NCBI GenBank assembly: GCA_963824905.1
Contig: CAWGRH010000012.1
Coordinates: 233,983 to 297,982, forward strand
Direction of reading: 5' to 3'
Origin: JAJPKK01 sp963824905
Lineage (GTDB): Bacteria > Pseudomonadota > Alphaproteobacteria > Rhizobiales > Xanthobacteraceae
DNA length: 64,000 nucleotides
Shown: one piece after another, positions 25,703-35,436 of the stretch
How positions within the stretch are numbered: the stretch's first letter is position 1
How the letters are laid out: each line of letters opens with the position of its first letter
Made by a program: the position numbers and the translations under genes
Notes under the pieces: model-generated
Database searches by the model: none
Seen by the model: only the letters and a program-made list of their open reading frames with translations
What the model was told of the DNA's origin: nothing

Positions 25703-27362
25703 ATGCCGAGATTGAATTACGATTACATCATTGTCGGCGCCGGCTCCGCCGGCTGCACGCTGGCGAACCGGCTGACCGCCAACAAGGACACGCGGGTCCT
25801 GTTGCTGGAAGCCGGTGGCTGGGATCGCGATCCCTGGATCCACATTCCGCTGGCATGGCCGCGCCTCCTCCTCAAGCGCAAGCACGACTGGGGCTACTTC
25901 GCCGAGCCCGAGGCGACGATGGATGGCCGCGGCCTCGAATGTGCCCGCGGCAAGGTGATCGGCGGCTCATCCTCGATCAATGCCATGGCCTATGTGCGCG
26001 GCAACCGCGGCGATTACGACCGCTGGGCCGCATCGGGCCTTCCCGGCTGGTCGTATGCCCATGTGCTCCCCTACTTCCGCCGCCAGGAATCCTGGCAGGG
26101 CGGCCCGAGCTACTACCGCGGCGGCGACGGTCCGCTGGCGACCCAGATGGCGCCCTACGACGATCCGCTGGTAGAGGCCTTCGGCGCGGCAGGACGCGAC
26201 GCCGGCCATCCTTCCACGGCGGACTACAACGGCGCGCGCCAGGAGGGCTTCGGCGTCTGGCAGATGACGATCCGCGACGGCCGCCGCTGCAGCGCCGCCG
26301 ACGCCTATCTGCGGCCGGCGCTGGCGCGCCCCAACCTGCGGGTCGAGATTCTGGCGTTGACGACGCGGGTTCTCATCGAGGGCGGTCGCGCGGTCGGTGT
26401 CGAATATCTCCGCGGCGGCCGGGTGCTGACGGCACGCGCCAATCGCGAGGTGGTGCTGTGCGGTGGCGTCGTCAACTCGCCGCAGGTTCTCATGCTTTCC
26501 GGCATCGGCGATCCCGATGCGCTGCGCGCGCTCGGCATCGACGTCAAGGTGGCGTTGCGCGGCGTCGGCAAGAACTTGCAGGACCACATCTCCGCGGCCG
26601 TCGCCTACAAGCGCAAGGACCGCGGCGCGCTCCACAAGGCGATGCGGTTCGACCGCATCGTGCCGGCGCTCGCCGCCGCGCATTACCGCGGCACTGGCAT
26701 CGCGACCAATCTGCCGGCCGGCATCATGGCGTTCCTCAAGACGCAGTCCGACGTCGTGCTGCCCGATGTGCAGCTGCTGTTCAACGCCGCGCCGATGACG
26801 GCGTCGCCTTATCTCTTTCCCTTCAAGCGGGCTTACGAGGACGGCTACGCCTGCCGCGCCGTGGTGCTGCGGCCGCAGAGCCGCGGTGAAATTCTGCTCG
26901 CCTCCGATGACCCGACTGCGGCGCCGCGGATCCGCCAGAACTTCCTCGCAACCGAGTCCGACTGGAAGACGCTGCGCGCGGGCTTACGGATCGCCCGCGA
27001 CGTGTGCCGGCAGCCGGTGATGGCGCCGTTCATGGACCGCGAGATCGCGCCCGGCGCCAATGCGGTCGACGACGCGCGATTTCGATGCGCATATCCGCGC
27101 GAACGGCATTACCGTCCACCACCCGCTCGGCACCTGCAAGATGGGAGTTGCATCCGACCGCATGGCGGTGGTCGATGCCGAGCTGCGGGTCCATGGCGTC
27201 GCCGGCCTTCGCGTCGTCGACGGCTCGGTGATGCCGGACCTCGTCGGCGGCAACATCAACGCGCCGATCATCATGATCGCGGAGAAGGCGGCCGATCTCA
27301 TCCGCGGCGAGCAGCCGCTCGAGCCGGCACGCGTCGCCGCCACGTCCGAAGCGCGAAACTGA
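25703..27362 (+). CDS. GMC family oxidoreductase (choline/alcohol dehydrogenase-like), frameshifted
   Basis: The N-terminus DYIIVGAGSAGCTLANRLTA is the FAD-binding fingerprint. GKVIGGSSSINAMAYVRGNR and VLCGGVVNSPQVLMLSGIGD are the two GMC signature regions. One extra base around 27077 (in a GCGCG run) breaks the frame. The other phase continues DFDAHIRANGITVHHPLGTC and then VVDGSVMPDLVGGNINAPII to the stop at 27362, carrying the C-terminal catalytic region. Repaired, the enzyme is about 552 residues, the normal size. Such enzymes oxidise alcohols to aldehydes. The next gene begins 10 bases later. Confidence 0.88.
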
Positions 27363-27372
27363 CGAGGGCCAA

Positions 27373-27918
27373 GTGGACGACCGCACCTCGGACGACCGTA
27401 CTTCGACGCTGAGTTGGCCCGACGCGATCTATGCGCAGTTCCGCCGGGTCGGCATCCGCCAGGTCGGCTACGTGCCCGACGCCGGGCACAGCCGCCTGAT
27501 CGAGTTGTGCGTCCACGACCCTGACATCCAGGACGTCGTGCTCACCACCGAGGAGGAGGGCGTCGGGCTCGTCGCCGGCGCCTGGCTCGGCGGGCAGCGC
27601 GCGGCGCTGCTCATGCAGTCGAGCGGTGTCGGCAACTGCATCAACATGTTTTCGCTGCTGAAGAACTGCGGCTTTCCCTGCCTCGTGCTCGTGACCATGC
27701 GCGGCGAGTTCGGCGAGTTCAATCCGTGGCAGGTGCCGATGGGCTCGATCACGGAGGACAGCCTGAAGCTCGCGGGCTTCCTCACCTACCGCGTGGATAG
27801 CGCGGCCGATGTCGACGACATCGTCGGTGCCGGCGCCGATATGGCGTTCTCCGGCGATCTCTCGGTCGCGATCCTGCTCTCACAGCGGCTGATCGGCCGC
27901 AAGGTGTGGACCAAATGA
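27373..27918 (+). CDS. Thiamine-diphosphate-dependent decarboxylase, alpha (PYR-domain) subunit, copy 1
   Basis: The 181-residue product starts at a GTG and has the pyrimidine-binding domain of TPP enzymes. LTTEEEGVGLVAGAWLGGQR contains the conserved Glu that activates the cofactor, followed by ALLMQSSGVGNCINMFSLLK. The size and split form match sulfopyruvate decarboxylase (ComD) and phosphonopyruvate-decarboxylase-like alpha subunits. It overlaps the beta-subunit start by 4 bases (ATGA-type), so the two should be made together. The real substrate is unknown. The neighbouring UbiD and GMC genes suggest a breakdown route ending in a keto acid. Confidence 0.87.
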   Translation: MDDRTSDDRTSTLSWPDAIYAQFRRVGIRQVGYVPDAGHSRLIELCVHDPDIQDVVLTTEEEGVGLVAGAWLGGQRAALLMQSSGVGNCINMFSLLKNCGFPCLVLVTMRGEFGEFNPWQVPMGSITEDSLKLAGFLTYRVDSAADVDDIVGAGADMAFSGDLSVAILLSQRLIGRKVWTK

Positions 27919-28481
27919 TGGAGCGGCGCGCATTGGTGCAGGCACTGCTCGCCGACCGCGGCAATCTCGCCGTGGTCTGCGGGCTCGGCTCGCCGACCTA
28001 CGACGTCGCCGCCGCCGGCGACCATCCGCTCAACCTGTATATGTGGGGCGCCATGGGCGGCGCCGCGATGATCGGCCTCGGACTCGCGCTGGCGCGGCCC
28101 GACCGCCGGATCGCGGTGCTCACCGGTGACGGCGAGGCGCTGATGGGTTTAGGCAGCCTCGCCACCATCGGCGTGAAGCAGCCGGCGAACCTCGCCATCG
28201 TCGTGCTCGACAACCGCCATTACGGCGAGACCGGCATGCAGCCGAGCCACACCATGGCCGGCATCGACCTCGTCGGCGTCGCCCGCGCCTGCAAGTTTCC
28301 GGACGCGCGCGCCGTCTCCGAGCTCGCCGCGGCGGGCGACGTGCGCGATCTCATCCACCGCGGGAAGGGCCCGATCCTGGTGCAGGCGTCGATCGCGAGC
28401 GGCGACACGCCACGCGTGCTGCCGACCCGCGACGGCCATGCCATCAAGCTGCGCTTCGCCGCCGCGCTGGCGGCGGCGTGA
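27915..28481 (+). CDS. Thiamine-diphosphate-dependent decarboxylase, beta (PP-domain) subunit, copy 1
   Basis: The 188-residue protein contains the TPP pyrophosphate-binding motif: LTGDGEALMGLGSLATIGVK leads to VVLDNRHYGETG, the GDG-x(n)-N metal site. The start GAMGGAAMIGLGLALARPDR is typical of ComE-type beta subunits. With the overlapping alpha subunit it should form one active site at the subunit interface. It is the last gene of the UbiD-GMC-TPP run. A second such pair lies at 43356-44569. Confidence 0.87.
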   Translation: MMERRALVQALLADRGNLAVVCGLGSPTYDVAAAGDHPLNLYMWGAMGGAAMIGLGLALARPDRRIAVLTGDGEALMGLGSLATIGVKQPANLAIVVLDNRHYGETGMQPSHTMAGIDLVGVARACKFPDARAVSELAAAGDVRDLIHRGKGPILVQASIASGDTPRVLPTRDGHAIKLRFAAALAAA

Positions 28482-28517
28482 GCGCCGCGAACTGGCGAGT
28501 TTCGCCAAGGATGGCTT

Positions 28518-29264
28518 TCAGCGCGGCTTCTCGAACTTGAGGATGAACTCATCGACCGGCATCGGGGCGCGTGAGGACGGTGTGTCACGCTTGTCCTCCG
28601 GATGGCGTAGAAAATCGCCTTCGCCCACAAGCTTGAAACCCGCCGCCTCCACTTCGCGCTTGACGATGTTCTCATCGATTCGATGAAGGCTCTTGCCTAC
28701 GGACAGGTCATCCCCCGGACGCGCCGAGTAGTCCGCAATTGCGAGAATGCCGCCGGGCTTGAGTGCGTCGAACAGGCGCTTGTTCATCTGCGCCCGGTCG
28801 ACCGGCAAGTATGTCGTGTCGTGATAGAAGAACAGGAACGTGACCATGTCGAGATCGCGAACGCCGGGCGGCACCGGATCGTCGAAGGGCCGCACATCCT
28901 GCGCGGCATTCTTCATGGCGGGGCTCTTTGCCCGCTCATCGAAGGCCTGCCGCGCTCTCTCGAATTGGTCGGGCGGGTTCTGACCATAGACCATGCCAGT
29001 GGGTCCGGCGGCGCGGGCCATCAGTTCGGTGCTGTAGCCAGCGCCGGCGCCCATGTCGAGAATCTTCATGCCGGTTCGGGGCTGAATGAAATTCAGCATG
29101 CCGAAAGGATCACGCCGCTTGTCATTCTCGCGGTCAGGGGCGCTGCGGTCCGGCGCAGCCAGAAGCGCATGGTAGTCCTGCGCATGCACCGGCATGCTGA
29201 CTAATGGGGCCATGGCAAATGCCATCAAGCCCATGAACAATCGTCCCCGGCTGACCATTCTCAT
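28518..29264 (-). CDS. Secreted class I SAM-dependent methyltransferase-like protein
   Basis: The 248-residue protein begins with a signal peptide (LFMGLMAFAMAPLVSMPVHA, then QDY). It continues with a Rossmann methyltransferase core: GMKILDMGAGAGYSTELMAR (motif I), DMVTFLFFYHDT and ALKPGGILAIADYS. An AAGGAGG precedes the ATG. Predicted periplasmic methyltransferases of this kind exist in many proteobacteria, yet S-adenosylmethionine is normally cytoplasmic, so the true activity outside the membrane is unclear. It diverges from the TPP genes' strand and stands alone. Confidence 0.85.
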   Translation of the reverse strand: MRMVSRGRLFMGLMAFAMAPLVSMPVHAQDYHALLAAPDRSAPDRENDKRRDPFGMLNFIQPRTGMKILDMGAGAGYSTELMARAAGPTGMVYGQNPPDQFERARQAFDERAKSPAMKNAAQDVRPFDDPVPPGVRDLDMVTFLFFYHDTTYLPVDRAQMNKRLFDALKPGGILAIADYSARPGDDLSVGKSLHRIDENIVKREVEAAGFKLVGEGDFLRHPEDKRDTPSSRAPMPVDEFILKFEKPR

Positions 29265-29398
29265 CTTTCACTTCCTCCTTGTTGCAGCCCGTACCGAGCG
29301 GGTTGCTTTGACTGACAGCGATGTCGTTCTTTCACTACAACATGACAGAAGCTGATCCGCTTGGCTTCAGGGCGTCGATCAATTCTCATCGGCGCTCG

Positions 29399-30250
29399 TC
29401 AGAAATCCGGCTTGCTCGCCACAGGTGTGCCGTAGTCGATGCCGAACGGGTTGATATTGTTCTCAGAGCAGATGTCTTCCGAAAGCGCGCGGTTCACACG
29501 ATTGTACTGCCGCAGCGCCTGCCAGGGCTGGTAGAACGTGTCCGGGTCGTCGATGGTCATGAGGATTTCCAGTTTCTTGCCTTCCTCGATCAACCGCCAG
29601 CGTTCGGTGACGTGCAGCTTGTCGGTGTGCGGCGTGCGATAATTGTCGAGGAACGTCTTGTCGTTGAGGCCGATGGTGTCGACGACGAGCGTATCGCCCT
29701 CGTAATGGCCGACCGATTCTCCGTACCAGGAGGGTTTCGGATTGGCGGAATGAGATGCATTCAGCCGGATATGCCGCACTTCTGCGTTCCCGGAGAAGAT
29801 CATCGTGACTTCCGCAGGTGATTGCAGGATCGACAGTGCACCGCCGAGCAGCAAATCGAAACCCGGCACGCCGGCAGGCTTGCATGACGAACGCGCCGTG
29901 AATGCGAACTTGCCTGCAAGCACTTCGTCATTGTCCTTCTTCATCACGTCTTTCGCCCATTGCTTCAGATTGGGGTTGCTGATGTCGCTGATGCGCTGGG
30001 TCGGCTGTTGTCCGGTGACGCCGGATTCGTCGTTTGAAATGTAGGGGTGGGCCGGGTCCTGCCCGATCGGCTTCGGCGAGCCCGGAACCGGGAGGAGTGC
30101 GCCAATCCCGATACCGACCCAGGCCGTTCGGGCGGTGGGGGAGAAAACCGGCTGCGGGCCCGCTGTCGTCGCCTCTTGCGCTGTCGCCGTCCCGCCGAAG
30201 CAGAACCCCAGCAAGAGCACCCGTCCTATGCCGTGGAAGTTGAACACCAT
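29399..30250 (-). CDS. Secreted protein of unknown function, SVGHYEGDTLVVDT family (copy 2)
   Basis: A strong AAGGAGGGAA precedes the ATG at 30250. The signal peptide (GRVLLLGFCFGGTATAQ) is followed by PNLKQWAKDVMKKDNDEVLA, CKPAGVPGFDLLLGG and RLNASHSANPKPSWYGESVG. It then has HYEGDTLVVDTIGLNDKTFL, RTPHTDKLHVTERWRLIEEG, DDPDTFYQPW and a final KPDF. It is 283 residues and clearly related to the proteins at 18102-19058 and 52426-53361, though this copy is more diverged (DDPDTFYQPW for VDDEGVFTMPW). Role unknown. Confidence 0.8.
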   Translation of the reverse strand: MVFNFHGIGRVLLLGFCFGGTATAQEATTAGPQPVFSPTARTAWVGIGIGALLPVPGSPKPIGQDPAHPYISNDESGVTGQQPTQRISDISNPNLKQWAKDVMKKDNDEVLAGKFAFTARSSCKPAGVPGFDLLLGGALSILQSPAEVTMIFSGNAEVRHIRLNASHSANPKPSWYGESVGHYEGDTLVVDTIGLNDKTFLDNYRTPHTDKLHVTERWRLIEEGKKLEILMTIDDPDTFYQPWQALRQYNRVNRALSEDICSENNINPFGIDYGTPVASKPDF

Positions 30251-30545
30251 TTCCCTCCTTGCTGCGAAATCGGAGTCTCAATCCTTCGGATGAACCGTGA
30301 CGTACCGACCACGTGGGGGATTGCCTTCCCGACCGCAAGGACAAAGAGCGGCAGAGGTCCCATGCTCTCATGTGCCCGTGGGGTCGGTCATGCTGCTCTC
30401 TCCCAGAGATGGCCGCTCATGGCCGATCGGCGATCCCGCACCTGGGTGCGCGCGGGTCCGCCGACCGGGCGGGAGCGGCCATCGATAACGACAGTTGGGT
30501 GGGCCGCGGGCGGCTGGCCGGAGGATCGCGGCGGCCGTATCCGCG

Positions 30546-31046
30546 TCACTGCGCTGACGCCGTCCCTTCTTTCTTGAACACCGCATCGATTGCGGCTTGC
30601 GCACATTTTTCGCCGTCGGCGCTGGACACGCCCATCGACCCGATCACTTCGCCACCGATCACGATCGGCAAAGCGCCCGGTTGCGGGAAGTCGTGCATGA
30701 AGGTCGGCGCCAGATTTTGCCCGCTGCGTACGACCTTGTTCATTTCCGAGGTCGGCCGCCGCCAGCGGAGTGCCGATTTCGCCTTCAACAATGCGGTATC
30801 GATGGCATTGGCGGCCGCTCCTTCCATTGCATGAGATTCGATGAGGTTTCCGCCCCAATCCAAAACCGACATCGCAACGATCGTATGATTGCGCTCAGCC
30901 CAGGCGGTGCACGCGTCCACCATGGCGCGCGCGCCGGCGCTGGATATGACCTTCTGCTCGCGGATCATTCCCTCGGCAGACGCCTGTTGGACAAACGCGA
31001 TGACTGCGATCACGGAGAGCGGCATCATCAAGAATGGGGCGCGCAT
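30546..31046 (-). CDS. Secreted GlcG/HbpS family protein
   Basis: From the ATG at 31046 (GGGAGGA site upstream) the product is 166 residues with a signal peptide (MRAPFLMMPLSVIAVIAFVQ). The body has ISSAGARAMVDACTAWAERN, VAMSVLDWGGNLIESHAMEG, NLAPTFMHDFPQPGALPIVI and GGEVIGSMGVSSADGEKCAQ. These are signatures of the GlcG/HbpS (DUF336) fold, members of which bind heme, cobalamin or small organic acids. It is next to a Bug-type solute receptor, as is common for this family in organic-acid utilisation loci. Confidence 0.87.
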   Translation of the reverse strand: MRAPFLMMPLSVIAVIAFVQQASAEGMIREQKVISSAGARAMVDACTAWAERNHTIVAMSVLDWGGNLIESHAMEGAAANAIDTALLKAKSALRWRRPTSEMNKVVRSGQNLAPTFMHDFPQPGALPIVIGGEVIGSMGVSSADGEKCAQAAIDAVFKKEGTASAQ

Positions 31047-31252
31047 GGTGTTATCCTCCCTTTTTGGTAGTGCATGCCGCCACAGGACGACCAGACGGCG
31101 TCCCGGGCAGTGCGGATGCGAGGCTATAGCATCCGGGGCGGCGCCCGGAAGAGGCAGGATCGCAAGAGGCAGGGATCGCGGCTTGCGGCCGGGTTGCGGC
31201 CCCTCGAGCAACACCCGTGGGATCAAGGTTGTCGCTGCTGCGGGATATATCG

Positions 31253-32231
31253 CTACTGCACCTGAATGTTCATCGCCTTGACGGCGGGGACCCACTTGTC
31301 GACCTCGCTCTTCATGAACGCGGTGATCTCGTCGGGCGTCATCGCGCGCGACTGCACCATTTCCTGGGCGAGGTGCTCGCGGACCTTGGGCAGCTCCATC
31401 GCCTTGTTCACCTCGCGATTGAGCCGCTCGACGATGTCGCGCGGCATGCCGGCGGGGCCGGACAGCGCGTACCACGTGGTGACCACGAGATCGGGATAGC
31501 CGAGCTCGACGAGCGTCGGCACGTCCGGCAGCTCCGGCACGCGGGTGGCCGAGGAGATCGCGAGCGGACGCAGTGCGCCGGAGCGAATGTGCGGCAGCGT
31601 AGTCGCGAGCGTCATGCTGCCGACCTTCACGTGCCCGGCGACGAGATCGAGGATCGCCGCGCCGCCGCCGCGATAGACGACGTGCACGAGCTTCACCTTC
31701 TCCTTCGCCGCCACGTATTCGGCGACCATGTTGCCGACCGAGCCGATGCTCGGCGACACGTATTCGGTTCCGTTCGGACGCGGCGCGCATCTGGGCGACC
31801 AGCTCCTTGAAGCTCTTCGCCGGCGAGGAAGAATGCACGACGAACATGTTGGGCGGGCCGCCGAGATAGGCGATGTGGGTGAAATCGCGCACCGGATCGA
31901 ACCCGGCGTTCTTGGCGTTCATCGCCGGCGCCAGCACGTGGGACGGCATGCCCGACGCCATCAGCGTGTAGCCGTCGGGCTCGCTGCGCGCCACCGCCTC
32001 GGTACCGATGAGACCGCCGCCGCCGGTGCGGTTCTCGACGAAGAACTGCTGCCCGAAGGCCTGACTCAGCTGCTCCGCGAATACTCGCGCCAGCAGGTCG
32101 TTAGCGCCGCCCGCCGCATAGGCGACCACGATGCGCACCGGCTTCGTCGGCCAATCGGCCGCTGGCGCAGCGGCGATGGGAAAGAGAGTGGCGAAGGCGA
32201 GGGCCGCGAGCGCAGCGTGAAAGCGTTTCAT
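31253..32231 (-). CDS. Bug family tripartite tricarboxylate transporter substrate-binding protein, frameshifted
   Basis: The N-terminal part has a signal peptide (FHAALAALAFATLFPIAAAP) and the diagnostic WPTKPVRIVVAYAAGGANDL, GQQFFVENRTGGGGLIGTEA and DGYTLMASGM. One extra base near 31777 shifts the frame. The other phase then reads PNGTEYVSPSIGSVGNMVAE and continues through VYRGGGAAILDLVAGHVKVG to VPTLVELGYPDLVVTTWYAL and the stop at 31253. Repaired, it is about 325 residues, normal for Bug receptors, which deliver carboxylic acids to TctAB-type permeases. No tctA or tctB gene is nearby. Confidence 0.9.
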
Positions 32232-32547
32232 CGTCTCTCCCATGTCAGTTTCTGTTGGCGGGGCTACGTCCGCATTTGTTGAGAGATTAACGCATTCAGG
32301 CGTCTCGTTTGAGAATCCGCAGCGTCGCACCTCCCTCTCCCCGCGGGCGGGGAGAGGGTCGGGGTGAGGGGGCGGTTTCACGATTCTGAGCGCCTGAGTA
32401 ACGCCACTGACGCTCAGACTCGCGACGCGGCCCCCTCACCCGGATCGCTGACGCGATCCGACCTCTCCCCGCACGCGGGGAGAGGTGCGCGCTCCATCGG
32501 CCTTACGTTTCTTCGACGAGGCGCTTCTCCGTGCGGAAGTAAAATGA
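32232..32547. repeat. Spacer without genes, with G/C-rich inverted repeats
   Basis: The 316-base gap holds two hairpin-capable elements. CCTCTCCCCGCGGGCGGGGAGAGG lies at about 32329-32372, and a counterpart CCTCTCCCCGCACGCGGGGAGAGG at about 32462-32487. Shorter complementary blocks (GGTGAGGGGG and CCCCCTCACC) lie between them. They belong to the same broad repeat class as elements near 13120, 20250 and 53480. No other feature is visible. Confidence 0.75.
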
Positions 32548-34815
32548 TCACTCCTCCGCCAACGGCCGACCCTGCGCCGCGCGGATCGCCCGCAGCACGG
32601 CTTCCGGCTTCATCGGCAATGCGGTAAGCCGCACGCCGACCGCGTCGTGGATCGCGTTCGCGATCGCCGGCGAGACGCCGAAGGTGCCGGATTCGCCGAG
32701 TCCCTTGGCGCCGAACGGGCCGTTCGTCTGTTCGGAGCGGACAAGCTCGCCCTCCATCGGCGGCACGTCGTGGATGCCGGGGATCTTGTAATCGGCGAGC
32801 GAGGCGTTGGTGACCTGCCCGCCGTCGAACTCCATCTTCTCCTGCAAGGTGAAGCCGAGCTGCATGATGGCGGCACCCGACAGCTGGGCATTCGCGACCG
32901 CAGGGTTGAGCGGCGTGCCGGCATCCGCCACGTTGACGAGGCGGATGACGCGGACGTGTCCGGTCTCGGTGTCGACCTCGACCTCCGCGCCAGCGGCGCC
33001 GACCATCCAGAACGGCGTCACGTCGGCGGAGAGCCCGGCGGCATCGGGCGGCGCGTAGCTCGGGATGTAGGTGCCGGCGCCGACGACGGTGCCGGCCTGC
33101 ATGCCGTAGCGCTTGCGGAAAATCTCCGCCGCCGGATAGTTGGTGCCCGGCGGCAGGCCGGCTTCGGCCGCCAGCGCCGCGAGCCGCGCACGGGCATCAG
33201 TCGCGGCGAGCCGCACCGCGTTGCCCATGTGGAAGGTCGAGCGCGAGCCGAGCGTGCCCATGTCATAGGGCGTGACGTCGGTGTCGGGCAGGATGACCCG
33301 GACCTCCTCCGCAGCAATGCCGAGCACTTCGGCGACGATCAGCGCCATCGCGGTGTCGGCGCCCTGGCCCATGTCGACGGTATTCATCGCCAGCGCCACG
33401 CTGCCGTCGGCGGCGACGGTGACGATCGCAACGGAAGTGGTCGGCGAGATCGAGGCCTTGAAGCCGATGGCGACGCCGCGGCCGCGCCGCAGCGGGCCGC
33501 TGCCGCGGTCGAACGGCGCGGCCCAGTTCATCCGCGCGGCGAGCGCATCGAGCACGGCGCCGATCGCGGCGTCGCGCATCGCGGTGCCAGTCGCCTGCGG
33601 ACGGCCGTCACGCAGGATGTTGCGGCGGCGAAACGCGATGGGGTCGATGCCGAGCCTGCGGGCGACGAGGTCGGTGTGGCTCTCATAGGCCCACACTAGC
33701 TGCGGAATACCGAAGCCGCGTAGCGCGCCGGCGGGCGGGCGGTTGGTGTAGAGCTCGTAGGAATTGATCGCGACGTTGTCGATGTCGTAGGGCCCGGCAG
33801 CTGTGAAGCCCGACTTCTGCGTCACCCGCGGCCCGATGTCCGCATAGGCGCCGCCGTTCCACAGCACCTCGCAGCGCCGCGCGGTGATGCGCCCGTCCGC
33901 CGCCACCGCGCTTTCGATGCGGAACGTCGTCGGGTGCTTGGTGATCATGTAGAACTGCTCCTCCATGGTGAGCGCGACCTTGACCGGGCGGCGCATCAGG
34001 AGGGCGAGCGCTGCGACCAGCGCCTCGAGCTTGATATAGACCTTGGCGCCGAAGCCGCCGCCGAGGAACGCAACTTTCACCCGCACGCGGTTTTCCGGCC
34101 ATCCCAACAGCCGCGCGATCTCGGTGCGCACGAAGGACGGCGTCTGCGTCGCCGAATGGATGGTGAGGCCGGGATGGCAGGGATCGGCGATCGCGACCTG
34201 CGGCTCGAAGGGGAGATGCAGGCACTGTTGCGTGGTAAACACGTCGGCGAAGACGTGCGCGGCCTCGGCGAAGGCCTTGTCGACGTCGCCGCGGCGCAAA
34301 TGGAAATCGAGCGCCACGTTGGTGCCGCGCCGGCCGGCGAGATGCTTGAGGTCGGCGAAGGTGCCGGCAGGCTTGAGCTCGTCATGGACGATGACGGCGC
34401 CGTCGCGCGCCTCGATCTCGTCGTAGACCGCGGGCAGCTCCTCGTACTCGGCGACGATCGCCTGCGCCGCCTGTTCGGCGACATGCGGATCGGCAGCGAG
34501 CACGGCCGCCACCGGCTCACCGACATAGCGCACCTTGTCGAGCGCGAGGATCGGCTGGTCGTGGAACGCCGGCCCGTAATAGGGCGACGGGATCAGCGCG
34601 CGAATGTCCTCGCCGGTGAGGACGCGCACGACGCCGTCGATCGCCGCAGCCGCCCTGGTGTCGATTGCGCGGATGCGGCCATGGGCGAGTGTGGACCTGA
34701 ACAGCTTGCCGTACAGCATGCCGGGCAGGCGCAGATTGTGCGCGTATTCGGCGCGTCCGGTGACCTTGGCCCGCGCCTCCAGGCGCGGGATCGAGCGGCC
34801 GATCTGTACGGTCAT
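32548..34815 (-). CDS. Molybdopterin-binding xanthine dehydrogenase-family large subunit
   Basis: This intact 755-residue protein shows the whole family layout: RLEARAKVTGRAEYAHNLRL near the start, DKVRYVGEPVAAVLAADPHV, VAFLGGGFGAKVYIKLEALV, RPPAGALRGFGIPQLVWAYE, VDMGQGADTAMALIVAEVLG and FGAKGLGESGTFGVSPAIAN with the catalytic Glu. It should carry molybdenum cofactor and hydroxylate an aldehyde or heteroaromatic. No 2Fe-2S (CoxS) or FAD (CoxM) subunit gene is adjacent, as for the copy at 20509, so partners must come from elsewhere or be absent. Confidence 0.93.
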   Translation of the reverse strand: MTVQIGRSIPRLEARAKVTGRAEYAHNLRLPGMLYGKLFRSTLAHGRIRAIDTRAAAAIDGVVRVLTGEDIRALIPSPYYGPAFHDQPILALDKVRYVGEPVAAVLAADPHVAEQAAQAIVAEYEELPAVYDEIEARDGAVIVHDELKPAGTFADLKHLAGRRGTNVALDFHLRRGDVDKAFAEAAHVFADVFTTQQCLHLPFEPQVAIADPCHPGLTIHSATQTPSFVRTEIARLLGWPENRVRVKVAFLGGGFGAKVYIKLEALVAALALLMRRPVKVALTMEEQFYMITKHPTTFRIESAVAADGRITARRCEVLWNGGAYADIGPRVTQKSGFTAAGPYDIDNVAINSYELYTNRPPAGALRGFGIPQLVWAYESHTDLVARRLGIDPIAFRRRNILRDGRPQATGTAMRDAAIGAVLDALAARMNWAAPFDRGSGPLRRGRGVAIGFKASISPTTSVAIVTVAADGSVALAMNTVDMGQGADTAMALIVAEVLGIAAEEVRVILPDTDVTPYDMGTLGSRSTFHMGNAVRLAATDARARLAALAAEAGLPPGTNYPAAEIFRKRYGMQAGTVVGAGTYIPSYAPPDAAGLSADVTPFWMVGAAGAEVEVDTETGHVRVIRLVNVADAGTPLNPAVANAQLSGAAIMQLGFTLQEKMEFDGGQVTNASLADYKIPGIHDVPPMEGELVRSEQTNGPFGAKGLGESGTFGVSPAIANAIHDAVGVRLTALPMKPEAVLRAIRAAQGRPLAEE

Positions 34816-34846
34816 CGAACGTCTTCAGACAGCCGCCGGACAGCCG

Positions 34847-35263
34847 CTACTGCTTCGTCATCACCGTGCACGAGGCGACGCGGTCGGTCGCGCTTCTTGC
34901 CATGTAGCAGAGCTCCATCCGGTTCGGCGCCAGCATCGTTCCCGAAGTCCAGCCGTCCTCGTCGACCATGTGAATGACGCCGGTTTGCGAGATGACGGCG
35001 ATGATCGGATCGGTCGCCCTCGGTGACGCGAATGTCCCGGAGAAGCGGCGGCCGTCCTGCAGGTCGATGGTCATCGTGAAGGGGATGCTGGAAAGTCGCG
35101 GCTTGTCGATCACGGCCGCGTCATGATGAGAATTTCCGTGTCCCATCACGATCGACTCGCTCTGGCCTTTCCACGTACCCCGAAGATCGGGGATCGCGGT
35201 CTGTGCCGGGGCAGGCGTAGCGACGACGGCAGCGAGCAGGACGCAGGACGCGAGCTTGAGCAT
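34847..35263 (-). CDS. Secreted hypothetical protein (138 aa)
   Basis: The ATG at 35263 follows GGAGGA and starts a clear signal peptide (MLKLASCVLLAAVVATPAPA, then QTA). The mature part has DLRGTWKGQSESIVMGHGNS, FTMTIDLQDGRRFSGTFASP and NRMELCYMARSATDRVASCT with two cysteines. The beta-strand pattern suggests a small periplasmic barrel of the lipocalin-like sort, but I do not recognise the family. It lies just upstream of the intact molybdenum hydroxylase gene on the same strand. Confidence 0.75.
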   Translation of the reverse strand: MLKLASCVLLAAVVATPAPAQTAIPDLRGTWKGQSESIVMGHGNSHHDAAVIDKPRLSSIPFTMTIDLQDGRRFSGTFASPRATDPIIAVISQTGVIHMVDEDGWTSGTMLAPNRMELCYMARSATDRVASCTVMTKQ

Positions 35264-35436
35264 CGGGGTCTCCTCCGGGGTATGGACTTGCAACTATACT
35301 TGGGACTTGGACATCATGGAACGTGCGGCCAAAGAAGTCGGTGCGCGATCCCGTTCAATTTGAGACAATAGCGCCTCGGCGGGGGAGCGCCAGCCGCGGT
35401 CCGCCGCATGAAATTCCGTCGGATACGGAGAGCGAG

